From NCBI GenBank assembly GCA_963920525.1, contig OY986439.1, positions 53,511,982 to 53,575,981 on the forward strand: a stretch of 64,000 nt of DNA, given 5' to 3'. This document shows positions 23,244 through 33,527 of this stretch, piece by piece (within the stretch, counting starts at the first letter, position 1; each line of letters begins with the position of its first letter). The stretch comes from Dichetophora obliterata. Taxonomy: Eukaryota; Arthropoda; Insecta; Diptera; Sciomyzidae. Below the pieces are notes generated by a model. It made no database searches, was not told where the DNA came from, and was given only the letters and a program-made list of their open reading frames with translations. The position numbers were made by a program, and so were the translations under genes.

Positions 23244-23711
23244 TACACAGTTAAAAATCTTGGAATAAAATTAAAACTTTTCTGTACTTTATATATGACC
23301 GACCACACCAGCTTTGGTTTCAAATCTAGTATTTGCAAATTACTGAAAAATCGTTTTAATACAGCTTTGGTTTCAAATTTAGAACAATCTTGGATTGAAA
23401 TATAACAAAAAAAAAAAAAATATAACAAACATAGTGAGATTCGAACCAGGAACATCCAGTTTGTAAGCTCACTACTTTATCCACTGGGCTATTGCGCTAT
23501 ACGAAACAAAAGCAATAAACAAGCATAAGAACCTAATAGCCTAATATTGGGTTTCAGCATTGCAATATTTCTTTGGTTTAAATTTAAGTACAGAATAGTT
23601 TTAATTATGGTTTAGTATTTGTGAAAGTTTAAATTTTAAACCTCAAGGTTAAAAAATATGTAGTAGTATTATAGCTGGACTAAAATTTATTCCAAGATTT
23701 TTAAACGTGTA
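23244..23711. mobile_element. 468-bp TIR element, TACACAGTTAAAAATCTTGG ends
   Basis: TACACAGTTAAAAATCTTGG at 23244 matches inverted CCAAGATTTTTAAACGTGTA ending at 23711; both ends begin with TA. AGCTTTGGTTTCAAAT is present twice (23311, 23373). A tRNA-like unit on the minus strand lies inside at 23407-23501. The ends resemble those of the MITE at 40182-40544 (TACACAGTAAAAAAT), which suggests a shared family. Confidence 0.65.
23407..23501 (-). ncRNA. tRNA-like pol III unit with T14 terminator
   Basis: On the minus strand TAGCCCAGTGG (23481-23491) is an excellent A box and GGTTCGAATCT (23437-23447) an excellent B box, about 33 bp apart. A run of 14 T follows at 23407-23420, which could stop RNA polymerase III. 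The stems do not form a full cloverleaf: the TΨC arm and the anticodon arm lack pairing, although a CTTACAA loop-like word is in the expected place. It is best read as a tRNA-derived SINE head or tRNA pseudogene inserted in, or carried by, the surrounding TIR element. Confidence 0.55.
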
Positions 23712-23917
23712 GCTACATCATGATTTCTATCAGGAAGTTTTGCAGTGAAGTGTATATATAAAAATAATTTTGTTTATGTTTGAGTTTGAATAAAAATTGG
23801 ATATATAAAATAATAAAATGCAATTGATACGAAATGCCAGATGGTAGATAGTTTATTTATTAAATCGTAAAAATTATTGTGAAAATCTATTACTTCTATT
23901 GCTATTGCTAAATTTTC
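23712..23917. other. AT-rich spacer
   Basis: No gene or repeat is seen between the TIR element and the tandem duplication. Confidence 0.5.
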
Positions 23918-23918
23918 G

Positions 23919-24276
23919 TTTGTTCCTTTTTAGTGTTTTTTTTAAATTGTTTTTCTTTATTTTTGGTAGTATAGAACGGAGTTTCGTTATATTTTTTGTG
24001 CTATCTCCTATATTGTGCGTCATAAGCAGCTTACCTACTCCCATAATAGCTTACTGTGTAAGGTAGATGTCAACAGAACAAATGTAATAGTGGATTGTTT
24101 GTTCCTTTTTAGTGTTTTTTTTTTAATTGTTTTTCTTTATTTTTAGTGGTATAGAACGGAGTTTCGTTATATTTTTGTGCTATCTCCTATCTTGTGCGTC
24201 ATAAGCAGCGTACCTGCTCCCATGATAGCTTACTGTGTAAGGTAGATGTCATCAGAACAAATGTAATAGTGGATTG
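23919..24276. repeat. 179-bp tandem duplication
   Basis: GTTCCTTTTTAGTGTTTTTT starts at 23922 and again at 24101. The rest of the unit (GGTATAGAACGGAGTTTCG, GTGCTATCTCCTAT.TTGTGCG, AGCTTACTGTGTAAGGTAGA, GTAATAGTGGATTGT) is almost the same in both copies, with only about eight differences seen. The duplication is therefore recent compared with the other tandem repeats in the window. No coding content is recognised. Confidence 0.85.
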
Positions 24277-27200
24277 TAAACAGGCTGTAAAGGCCTCGCA
24301 GTTAGCTGCATTGCATTCAAGAAGTAATTTTTTGGTCATGCTTCCATTTACCACTGGGTTTTATCATTGAAAACAGTGTAATTTCTATGACAAAATCTGA
24401 AAAAAGTTGATTTGATGGTTGTGCATTATGAATTTATGTGAGGTCCTACGTTCAACAGTTTTAATTCTTTTTAAGTCATTAATTTATTTGCTCAATTTTA
24501 TTTGCATTCCATGTTCGCAAATAGCTCTAAAAATTTCATAGAATCTACCACAATTAAAACAGCTTAAATTATTACCGCTTATGCCTAGCAAATAAAGTGG
24601 TGGTATCTAGTTGGCTATAACGCAGGTGTACGGCATCGCCACGGTAAAAATGATCATAAAACTTCTGCAAACTGCTTGTGGCGCCCGTCTGTGTGTACAG
24701 TTATAATTGTAAAATTTCTTATTATTTGCACCTTACTCTTATCGTGGGGCGGGCAATTAAAGTACTTCACTTTGTCTTTTTTTTTCTACAAGATATAAAA
24801 TAACGGGGAGAAAAACAAGCAAAAATTTGCACAAGTATAAAGTATGCCACCCACACAAAAAATGTCCTATCAACTTTAAAAAAATATTTTTGCCGTATTA
24901 CACAACATTCGGTAAATGTATCTTAGTTTGGTAGATATCAAAATAAAACTTTCTCACATTTTAATTTTTTTCCAAAATAAAAGAACCAAAATTATATTAT
25001 TATTCCTAAACCTTGGTAGTAAACAATTTTCTTTAGTGTTTTTTTAGTGTTTTTCTTTTATGTGAAATGTTGAGAAAAAAATTCTCAAAAGCTTTTGAAC
25101 ATTGCTCCCAACGATGTTCGGTTGAATATGAAAGAAATAATCTCAATCTGTCAAGTAGATTTTGAGCTATGGTGCTTTCCATAGTGACTGGTGGAACAGT
25201 TTACTCCAGTATCCATAATGTTTAGACCTGTAACTTTGTATTTTGATGTAATATAATGATGAAATAGATATTTTACAACAGATTATGCGCCGACTTATAA
25301 AACGTTTACCGAAAAAAGTAACACATATAAATATTTTGGTGATATTTCATTGGTTAAAGAAGTGTGACTGGTGGGACAGTCAAAGATACCTCACTGTCAA
25401 TCGTGATTTCAGACCAAATACTATACATAGCCAGATGCCTTTTACCAAATTTAGTTTCTACAAGAAAATAAAGAAAATAGAAATTGTGACTGGTGGGACA
25501 TCGTGTTGTGACTGGTGAAAATCGTACGACTTGTTCACAATAAACAACAACTTGTCATAGTGAAAAAAAATACTTAAGCTGGTTGTTTCTAAATAATTTT
25601 TACAGATCATGTAAATTTAACTAATCATATCAATTTAAGAAAATAACTCGTTTTCCCATTTCACGCGGAATGCCTCTTATGATGTTCACGAACTTCAAAA
25701 AGACATTTGCGAAAAAGTCAATTTAAAGTTTTTATACTTGTAAGTATGAGGGCCGGTCGTTTGAAGCGCTGTATCTTCATTAGCATTGCTCCGGTTTACT
25801 TGAAATTTTGACAGAATACTCTCGACATATTGTAAATTCAGAAAAAACAGTTTTTAAACCTTACTCCCCTTCCCTTTAAGTGATTTTCAGTTGTGTTTAA
25901 AATTTTAAAAGAATCTATGTTTTATCTTTTTTAATCTACTTTTCAAGATTTTTTTTCATTTTCTGTTAGAAATGCACTGCAGTGCTTCTAACCTTTTTGG
26001 GCCGGTTTTGCAATGCTTATCGAACTTATACTACAGAGCTTTAAAAACTTTTTCAGAATATTTTACAGTGCTCAACAAACTGTAAGAATATTTTTTAGTA
26101 CTTGTGCAACTGTTACTTCAGTGCGGATAGAACATTTGAGATAGTTTCAAAAACAAATGTTTCCAGACAAATTCTTAAATTGTTCAAATACAAAAAATAC
26201 ATTCCAAGCGCTACTTTAAAAAATTTTACTCAGAAAATTGTTGAAATAAATGCATAAACAAACCTACAATTAAAAACTGTGCTCATCTGCCTAAATGTTG
26301 CATTTTTCCTGTACATTTGCAAATGTTTGACTAATTTCCAAAAAAACAACAATATTGCTTTTGCATAACATGCGAGTATTAATTGTTAAATTATCAAGTT
26401 CAAAAAGGCCGTTAGAGCCAAGCCATAGCTATAAGATAGATAGTCTCTAGCTTGATGTAGATGTACGAATTAATGTGAAGATACGCACAAACACAAGCAT
26501 CTCTCCACCATCACACACACACTGGTATCATGAGATATCACCACTAAGCCAAATTTTATGGTTTTTACCTCTAACTCAAGCTTAGTTAATGAGGCTTATA
26601 TCTGTTTTAATACTGTTTCTTTTTAATGGGAAACTTATTTTATGGGTTATATCTTTTTTATTTACATATGTATTTTTATCTTGTATTTTTCGCTACATGA
26701 AAAATATAATTTTTACTTATAAAAACAGCGAAAAGAAAAAAAAATATGAAATAAAAGTAGGTGCATTGCAATCGAATGCGGAACATTTTCTTGAAGCTCT
26801 AAGTTTTTTTTATCTCTTAATATACACACACACACACATTGGGTGCTATGTGTGTGGGTGTTCTTTGGTATTGTTCATTATGATTAAAACTGTCTGTCGC
26901 ATTTAATAACAAATTATTACTAGTTTTATTTGCATATTGTTTTATTTGTTATTGCTGTTGTCGTACACTTCTGTTTGGGCGCAATGCACGAGATTTCTGA
27001 TTTCTGTTTACCGATAGCTTTAAAGAAGCTTGTCCAAGTCAGCGTTTAAGGAAACCATGTGACAGCTAAAACTTCGTTGAAATTTAATCAATTAAATCAA
27101 TTTGTCTATAAAAAGGTTGCATTCGAATCACAGAAATATTTTTAAAAGTAATTTGTATTTAGTTTTTAGACCCTAGATAAATACTAACTGTCAACAACTG

Positions 27201-27640
27201 TTTTAAGTTTCAATTTCCTTGAAAAATTATGCTAAACCCGCTTGCAAAAAAGGAATTTACTTCTGCATAGTTAGCGTGATACAATAAAATCCGTTAAAAG
27301 ATTAGAAACAGTTAAAAAAAACACCTCTTTGTTAAATACCAATGCAGCCTACAGTTGCATGGCACATTCAGCCAACGTACTGTATAGCAATTCTTTGCAA
27401 CATGCACAATTTATTATATCGAAAGCATGCTTTGAAGCTGCAATGTACAGGAAGTCAATTTAATATAATTTGTACTCAATGTCATATGCTCCCCAAATGG
27501 TTTTAGACAATATTTCTTTAAGACAGCTCTTTTTGGTTTCGTTTTAGAGACTGACGACTGCAAATCTTAAATTATTTAAAGTAGATGATATAGCTAGGTC
27601 TTGAAATTGTTCGCAAGATCTTCAAGAAATATTACCAATG
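24277..27640. other. Unique AT-rich DNA; scattered GTGACTGGTGGGACA motif
   Basis: I see no gene. GTGACTGGTGG(G/A)ACA begins at 25184, 25364 and 25487, with a shorter GTGACTGGTG at 25509; these lie in an otherwise unrepeated region. A (CA)n tract is at 26824-26838. A plus frame of 105 codons (26589-26906) is hydrophobic because of poly-T and shows no domain or splice context. Confidence 0.5.
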
Positions 27641-28037
27641 ACTCTACCTATTTTCTGATAGTCAAGCGGCCCTAAAGGCGCTGCTAGCCTCCTAGCTTAA
27701 ATCAAGACTAGTTTCCAATTGCGTCAAATTGCTTAGTGCACTGTGACAAAGTAATCAAATAGAATTGCGGTAGGTACAAGGTCATGAAGGATTCGTGGGC
27801 AACGAGGGGCTGGGAAAACAAAAAAATTCAGCAAAGCTTAATCGAAAGAGAAACTTAAGCTCACTAAAGCAGACCTAAAAATACTAACAAGCTTTTTCAC
27901 AGGTTCACTCACTGTTCACTCAGACACCATCTTAAAAAAGAGGGTCCTATCTGAATCAGATGTTAGCAGACTATGCAAGAAGGAGAAAGAAACTACTCAG
28001 CACATTTAATTTAAAGACTGGGCAACTTGCAGTCTTA
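27641..28037 (+). pseudogene. Non-LTR retrotransposon RNase H / C-terminal remnant, 5' piece
   Basis: The frame starting at 27651 reads FSDSQAALKAL, the third conserved block of RNase H domains of I/R1/LOA-type non-LTR retrotransposons, then stops. After frame changes, the segment around 27870-28030 reads ADLKILTSFFTG, VLSESDVSRLCKKEKETTQH and FKDWATC, which corresponds to the region after RNase H with a Cys-rich LCxxEEET-H pattern known in these elements. Stops and shifts show that it is dead. The piece is cut at 28037 by a TIR element, and the rest resumes at 29778. Confidence 0.65.
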
Positions 28038-28109
28038 TGGCGCGTTTATAGTGGCGACTTGTTGCTTTGCCGAGCCGAGCTGAAAGCGCATCAAGCTAAA
28101 AGCAGCTGG

Positions 28110-28790
28110 TAGTGCGTATATTGCTTTCCTCAAACAAGCGGACAACAAGTAAAAAGACTAAAATGAGGAAACGCACTTAAAGCCACTGTAAGTCGCTTTA
28201 AGTCACTTGCTCTTCCAGCTTGTTTCGTCTTTTTAGCAGTTGTTTTGTGCTATTTTTTTGTGACCTTGTTGCTGCCTTATTTATGACCTTATTTTGAGTT
28301 TGTATATTACTTATTTTTTTTTTTTTTTGCAATTGAAGCATCAAACAAGTCAAGTGATCTCGTGTGTGCTTCTTGCTTGCCTCAAACAAGCGGATAACAA
28401 GTAAAGAGACGAAAATGCGGAAACGCACTTTAAGCCACTGTAAGTCGCTTCAAGTCACTTGCTCTTCCAGCTTGTTTCGTCTTTTTAGCAGTTGTTTTGT
28501 GCTATTTCTTGTGACCTTGTTTCTGCCTTATTTATGACCTTATTTTGAGTTTGTATATTACTTTTTTTTGTTTTTTTTTTTTTTTGCAATTGAAGCATCA
28601 AACAAGTCAAGTGATCTCGTATGTGCTGCTTGCTTTTCTCAAACAAGCGGACAACAAGTGAAGAGACGAAATTGCGGAAACGCTCTTTAAGCCACTGTAA
28701 GTTGCTTTAAGTCACTTGTTTTTCCAGCTTATTTCGACTTTTTAGCAGTTGTTTTGTGCTATTTCTTGTGACCTTGTTGCGGTGTTTTTA
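28110..28790. repeat. 255-bp tandem repeat, about 2.6 copies
   Basis: CAAACAAGCGGACAACAAGT begins at 28131, 28383 and 28640 (periods 252 and 257). The unit continues with AAACGCACTTTAAGCCACTG, AAGTCGCTTTAAGTCACTTG, CCAGCTTGTTTCGTC, a poly-T run, TTGCAATTGAAGCATCAAAC and AAGTCAAGTGATCTCG. The words AAGTCGCTT/CAAGTGACTT give it inner inverted symmetry. It lies within the left third of the TIR element and appears to have grown there. Confidence 0.85.
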
Positions 28791-28918
28791 TTGCGAATTG
28801 TTTTTTAGACGGAGCAGGAAAAATAACAACATAAAAAATAGTGGAGAAAAAGTCAATCGGGTGAATAAGCGATTTATGTAATCATTTATATGTGTCAGTA
28901 TATATTTGTTTATATGCA

Positions 28919-29056
28919 TAAGGCCGCCCGCATAGTGAAGCATATGAGCTGTGATGTGCGCGAAGCGTTTGCAAAAGTCATGCGAAGAAACGAGATGCAA
29001 GCAATGTTCACTCTGTTGCACTCATAAGCACAACGATGCTTCACTATGCTGCCTTA
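28919..29056. mobile_element. 138-bp MITE, TAAGGCCGCCCGCATAGTGAAGC ends
   Basis: TAAGGCCGCCCGCATAGTGAAGC on the left is mirrored by TGCTTCACTATGCTGCCTTA on the right. The two ends start and end with TAA/TTA. The core contains GCGCGAAGCGTTTGC and is non-coding. TAAGGCCGC is also the start of the element near 62540, so these may belong to one family. Confidence 0.65.
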
Positions 29057-29059
29057 TGC

Positions 29060-29275
29060 TTGGTTTTCACTGTGTCATTTTCAGTGGTCAGTTGTTGTCA
29101 GTCAAATTCAAAATAACAACATGTTGACTTTTTTCTATCTTTGCCAATCTTGGAAAATTAAAAACAATTTAATAATTAAATGGAGCTTTGCAGAAAGTGT
29201 TCTAGAGTTTTATAAAGGTGATATTTCAGGTGATAAACTTTTGTGTCGTCATAAAAATGACATAGTGAAAACCAA
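29060..29275. mobile_element. 216-bp TIR element, TTGGTTTTCACTGTGTCAT ends
   Basis: TTGGTTTTCACTGTGTCATT at 29060 and AATGACATAGTGAAAACCAA ending at 29275 are inverted copies. The left half matches the truncated copy at 10268-10378 (minus). It stands directly beside the MITE at 28919-29056. The GTGAAAACCA word also occurs near 63398. No protein is encoded; the 90-codon frame across it is chance. Confidence 0.7.
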
Positions 29276-29777
29276 GCATTATGCAGACTCGTTCATGGCT
29301 TCATTGACCAACATTTAATTATTTTGAAATTTTGCATACACATACAACAGATTGATGTTGAAATGATTGATTTTTGCACAACAAATGAGATAACAAATTT
29401 TTTCACCAACTTGCTCTTGATACCATAAAAAACAAAGAAAAGGCGCAACAGCAAGAATAACAAAAAAAAAAGAAATATATATGTATATATTTTATTGGAG
29501 TTTTCCTTGTTGCTCTACCTTTTTTATGTTATTTAATGAAAATAGTAAGTAAGCATCGTGTAAATTAAAACTTAACACATGCAAACTGTGCGAGCGAGCG
29601 AGAAAGCAACAATCGGCACTCTGAATACCAGCGCACAAGTAGCTTTAAGCTGCTTGTACGGCTGGCACTATACGCACTTTGAGCTTATTTCATATGATTG
29701 TATGTGCAGCGTTTTTCAGCTTTTCCTCTCGGTTCTGCTCGGCAAAGCAACAAGTCGTCACTATAAACGCGAACTTA

Positions 29778-29960
29778 GACTTCTTCACTTTGGAGAGGCA
29801 TTAGAGCCTCCATCAAAAAATTTGGGATACCAAGCCAGAAACAGAGCTTAAATTTATAGAAAGCCTAAATCTGGAGAATTATTAAAGGGCATGCACAATA
29901 GATTCTATGGATCGCGGTGCACATGGAGCTACCACAAACTAACTAACTAGCTGAGCACAA
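29778..29960 (+). pseudogene. Non-LTR retrotransposon remnant, 3' piece after the insertion
   Basis: From 29778 the plus frame reads RLLHFGEALEPPSKNLG, then a stop near 29850. It continues the frame of the 5' piece that ends at 28037. The short run to about 29960 (IYRKPKSGELLKG and an RCTWSYH-like end) resembles the extreme C-terminus of I/R1-type elements. Together with the 5' piece it gives the insertion order: retrotransposon first, TIR element later. Confidence 0.6.
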
Positions 29961-30233
29961 AAAGAAATGAAAAGAGATCAATATAGAGTTTATTGAAACT
30001 CTCGCAATACAAATGCGTGAAAAGAAAACGATTAAGCAATGTGTGGCATCTAAGATGATTTCTTAAAATCCTTAACACTTTACTTAAATATACTGATTAT
30101 AAAAATTTTTTAAAAAAATAGCCATATAAAGAAAGGGCTGTTGCACAAATATGATAAAAAACTTTTTTCATAAAAATCGGCCCAGTACTTTTGGAGTTAG
30201 CTAGCAAAAGGAACTTTGCACTTCAACTCTATC

Positions 30234-30499
30234 CAATGAAGGAGTTATTGCAATAACGTGATAAGCCACATGATCTAAAAAATCACTTTTTTAGGCTAAA
30301 TACATTACTCAAAGCATTGCCAACAATCACTGAATAAATTTTGGCTATTTCCTATTAATTTTGTAACCTATTTGTAACAGTATCCGTGTTCAATTCCATT
30401 TATTCATACAAAAATACATTTTTTCAAAACTTAAGAGTCAATTATTTCCAAAATATTTTTTATGTGGCTTATCATGTTCTTGCAATAAGCCCTTCAATT
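30234..30499. mobile_element. 266-bp inverted-repeat element, GTGATAAGCCACAT arms
   Basis: TTATTGCAATAACGTGATAAG and CCACATGATCT on the left are mirrored by ATGTGGCTTATCATGTTCTT and GCAATAAGCCCTTCAATTG on the right, giving arms of about 45 bp with few mismatches. The interior is non-coding. It appears to be a small TIR element; flanking duplication is not clear. Confidence 0.65.
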
Positions 30500-30565
30500 G
30501 TATTAATTTAAATATATAGGTACAGTAGACCGGATCGTTTTATATGGAGAAAAAAAGATAGCCGG

Positions 30566-31075
30566 AAACCGACTCAAAAGTAAGAGGGATTCTTAAAAAC
30601 TATTTCTGCATAATTTTTTTTTTGGATCAGTGAAATCATCATGGAGTGGTTTTGGTTCTCCTTAACCCCTTTTTCGGTCAAAAAATCATGTTTTTTGCAT
30701 GTAAATTTTTTTCTTCTTCAGAATACGTACTCAAGATATAAAATAAATTTTTGTTAAAAAATTTTTAATTTTTTATTCATTTCAAACTCTTTTGAGATCC
30801 CGAAAAAATCTATGTCTCGCCATTTTCGCCGTTTGAAAGGAATAACAATTTCAAAAAATTTTTTAACCAAAATTTATATACAATCAAAATCTTCATTTTA
30901 TTTTATATCTTGAGTATGCATTCTGAAGAAAAAAAGTTACAAACAAAAAACATGATTTTTTGACCGAAAAAGGGATTAAGGAGAACCAAAATCGGTCCAT
31001 GAGGATTTCACCGATTAAAAAAAAATTATGCAGAAATAGTTTTTAAGAGTCCTTTTACTTTTGAGTAGAGACCGT
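30566..31075. mobile_element. Foldback element, arms of about 215 bp
   Basis: ACCGACTCAAAAGTAAGAGG, TTAAAAACTATTTCTGCATAAT, GGTTCTCCTTAACCCCTTTTTCGG, TCATGTTTTTTG and TACTCAAGATATAAAATAAA on the left are each mirrored in reverse order on the right arm (about 30855-31070). The short centre has CTCTTTTGAGATCCCG. Non-coding. Next to it begins the GACGGAAATAAA repeat also found at 10.6 kb. Confidence 0.7.
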
Positions 31076-31084
31076 CGTCGATTT

Positions 31085-31310
31085 CGGTGAATTTTTTCAT
31101 CGAGCATCATTGACGGAAATAAAATACTTGATTTGGAGAAAAAAAGGTTGACGTGATTTTTGGTGGAGTTGACAAAATGACAAAAATTGACAAAAACGTC
31201 GAAAATCAATTTTTACGAAAACTCATATCTCAAACACTTCTTAACTTTTTGAGGTACGGAAATTTCATTATAAAAAATACCCTTGAGGTAAAAAAAAAGA
31301 AAAAATATTT
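31085..31310. repeat. Second copy of the GACGGAAATAAA / GAGGTACGGAAATTTC repeat
   Basis: GACGGAAATAAAATACTTGATTTGGAG (31111) matches 10.6 kb, and the 36 bases at 31250-31285 are identical to 11621-11656. ACGAAAACTCATATCTCAAACAC (31215) matches 10.77 kb but inverted. Confidence 0.6.
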
Positions 31311-31317
31311 TTCTTCT

Positions 31318-32120
31318 TAACCGACTTCAAAAAGTAGGAGGTTCTCAGTTGGTTGGTTTTTTTTTTATTTTTTTTAATAGTAGAGTAATGAAATTTAGTA
31401 CAGGGGTAGGTACAGTTATTAAAAATTGTGTTAAAAAAAGTGGGCGTTATTCGATAAAAGGCGTGGCAATATTAGAAAAACGCTGTAACTCGAATAATAT
31501 TGACAATAGGGTACTGAAATTAAGTACAGGGGTAGGCATGATTATGAAAATGTGTGGTCAAGAAAGTAGCCGTCGTTGGACAAAAGGGCGTGGCAATATA
31601 ATAAAAATACTGTTTCTCAGTTTATACTGACACTAGGGTACTGGAAATTGGTACAGGGGTAGGAACAATTATTACAAATTATGGTAAAAAAGTGGGCGTT
31701 ATTCGATTTAGGGCGTGGCAATATAAGAAAAAGGATATAACTGGAATAATATTGACACTAGGATACTGAAATTTGGTACAGGAGTAGGCATAATTATGAA
31801 AATGTGTGGTCAAGAAAGTAGCCGTCGTTGAACAAAAGGGCGTGGCAATATAAAAAAGTACTGTATCTCAGTTAATATTGACACGAGGGTACTGGAAATT
31901 GGTACAGGGGTTGGAGCAATTACTACAAGTTACGGTCAAGAAAGTGGGCGTTATTCGACAAAGGCGAGACAATATTAGAAAAACGTCGTAACTCCAATAA
32001 TATTGATACTAATGATTATGAAAAATTACTTTCATGAAATGGGGCGTTATTGGACTAAAGGGCGTTTCAATATTAGAAAAATACTGTTTCTCAGTTAATT
32101 TTAACACTAGGATACCAAAA
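31318..32120 (+). repeat. 125-bp tandem array, about six copies, GGGCGTGGCAATAT
   Basis: The word AAGGGCGTGGCAATAT or a variant lies at about 31460, 31588, 31712, 31839, 31962 and 32060 (spacings 128, 124, 127, 123, 98). The unit also has TAGGGTACTGAAATT.GTACAGGGGTAGG, ATTATGAAAATGTG, and GAAAAAC.CTGTAACTC. It is preceded by TTAACCGACTTCAAAAAGTAGGAGG (31319), a phrase known to me from the ends of several insect mobile elements. Probably the inner repeat part of a decayed element. Confidence 0.75.
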
Positions 32121-32283
32121 TTCGTTACAAGAATGGGCAAAATTGTTATCATAATCTCTAAAAAGGAAGAAATAAAAACTTTGTTTAAAAAAAAAACATC
32201 AACTTCAAAACCACTACAAAGTAATAAATAATTTAAAATTACTTTTCACATTAACTCTTGGTCAAATTTGATAATTTATTTAT

Positions 32284-32526
32284 ATATATTCTTAAATTGG
32301 AAATATTATTATATATTTTTTTATTTTGTATTATTATCATAAATGTATTAATTTCTCCATGAATTTAAAACCTTTAAAGTCGGAGCATATATAATAAAGC
32401 CTTTGTAAAATAAATGCTCCGGCTTAAAAGGTTTTATATTCATGGAGAAATGAATATATTTATGAAAATAATACAAAATAGAAAAAAAAAATTACAATAA
32501 TAAGATTTCCAATTTAAGAATATCTA
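32284..32526. repeat. Long near-perfect hairpin, arms of about 107 bp
   Basis: The left arm (32284-32389) and right arm (32412-32526) are reverse complements, with roughly 10 mismatches and a loop of about 22 bases. Matching pieces are TATTCTTAAATTGGAAAT, ATTTTGTATTATTATCATAAAT, TTAATTTCTCCATGAAT and AAAACCTTTAAAGTCGGAGCAT with their inverted partners. A transcript through it would fold into a long duplex. Such loci can be MITEs or sources of small RNAs. Confidence 0.85.
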
Positions 32527-33500
32527 TAGTAATAAAACTCATTTTCTGTTTGTTTGTTTGTTTGTTTGTTTGTTTGTTTGGCCTTTATACAAATCTAAAC
32601 GGCTCAACGGATTTTGCTCAAACTAGGTACACATATTAAGCTTATCCCAACTTAAAATGTTACATACTTAATTTTTGCCACGCCCCCTCTGAAATTTTTC
32701 AACTAACGGTAATTTTGTTATTATAAAACTTTTTTCTATCGGAGATTTTTGTATATTTAATTTTAAAAATTTTTTGTTATTTTGACAAAAAAAACACTCA
32801 CATATCTTTAAAATTGGAGAAATTTTCAGTACAACGACTTTTTCATAAAACATCGTTACCTAAGAATGAGAAAAAACGACATGAAAATCAAAGTTTGGTC
32901 TTTCGATGCAAATATCTCCGCTGTCCATTAATATATTTCATTCAAATTTTTTTTTGTTCAAAAGTTCAATAAAATCACTTCACAAAAATAAGTTGAACTG
33001 TACCGTTAAGTCAGTGTATATATGTTTTATGAGTATGCCAAAAAAGGTCCAAAATATTGACTTTTTACTCAAGGAATTACTCAAAAATTGTTGTTGTTGT
33101 AAAAATTAAATCAATTAAAAACAGCAAATCTGACTACCTTTCATACGACATAGCATTTATTTGCAAAAATTCTTCCAGCTAAGCGCAAAAATTATTTTAC
33201 TGTTTTTGTCATCAAAACAACAAGGGTACCCCCTTTGATTTTTTTCGCGAAATTTATTTTTTCCAAAATGTTGTTTTTATATTTTTTACAAAAAAGTCAA
33301 GTCTCAAAAATAATTTATGTGAAAAAATTACCCCAATATCTCTTTCCAATCAAAAGTTATGGCTAAAAATCTATTTTTTCATACCAGACTATTAATAAAA
33401 CTTAGTTTTGTGTTAGAATTCTCTATACAGTTTGAACGTCCCCATTTATCTCTAAGAATGCAGTTGTGTGTCTGAAGTAATTACGATTATTTTGGATTAT
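32527..33500. other. AT-rich repeat-like DNA with (GTTT)n and ACGGCTCAACGGATTTTG
   Basis: (GTTT)n at about 32548-32579 is followed by CTAAACGGCTCAACGGATTTT and GCCACGCCCCCTCTG, an order reminiscent of small Helitron or RTE-like repeats of insects. I see no protein frame. Assignment is low. Confidence 0.35.
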
Positions 33501-33527
33501 ATAAAATCTTCTTTATAGTGGATCTAC

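Larger units (their letters stand above)
28038..29773. mobile_element. 1.7-kb TIR element, CGCGTTTATAGTG ends, CTTA duplication
   Basis: CGCGTTTATAGTGGCGACTT (28041) with GTTGCTTTGCCGAGC matches inverted GCTCGGCAAAGCAACAAGTC plus GTCACTATAAACGCG ending near 29771. CTTA flanks both sides (28034-28037, 29774-29777), and with the insert and one CTTA removed the retrotransposon frame is unbroken. The style of ends and a duplication that includes TTA recall PIF/Harbinger elements, but no transposase is present. It holds a 255-bp tandem triplicate at the left and two small TIR elements at 28919-29056 and 29060-29275. Confidence 0.75.

Noticed and set aside
23432..23501. A functional tRNA-Val gene on the minus strand
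   Set aside because: Promoter boxes are good, but the anticodon and TΨC stems do not pair and no acceptor stem forms.
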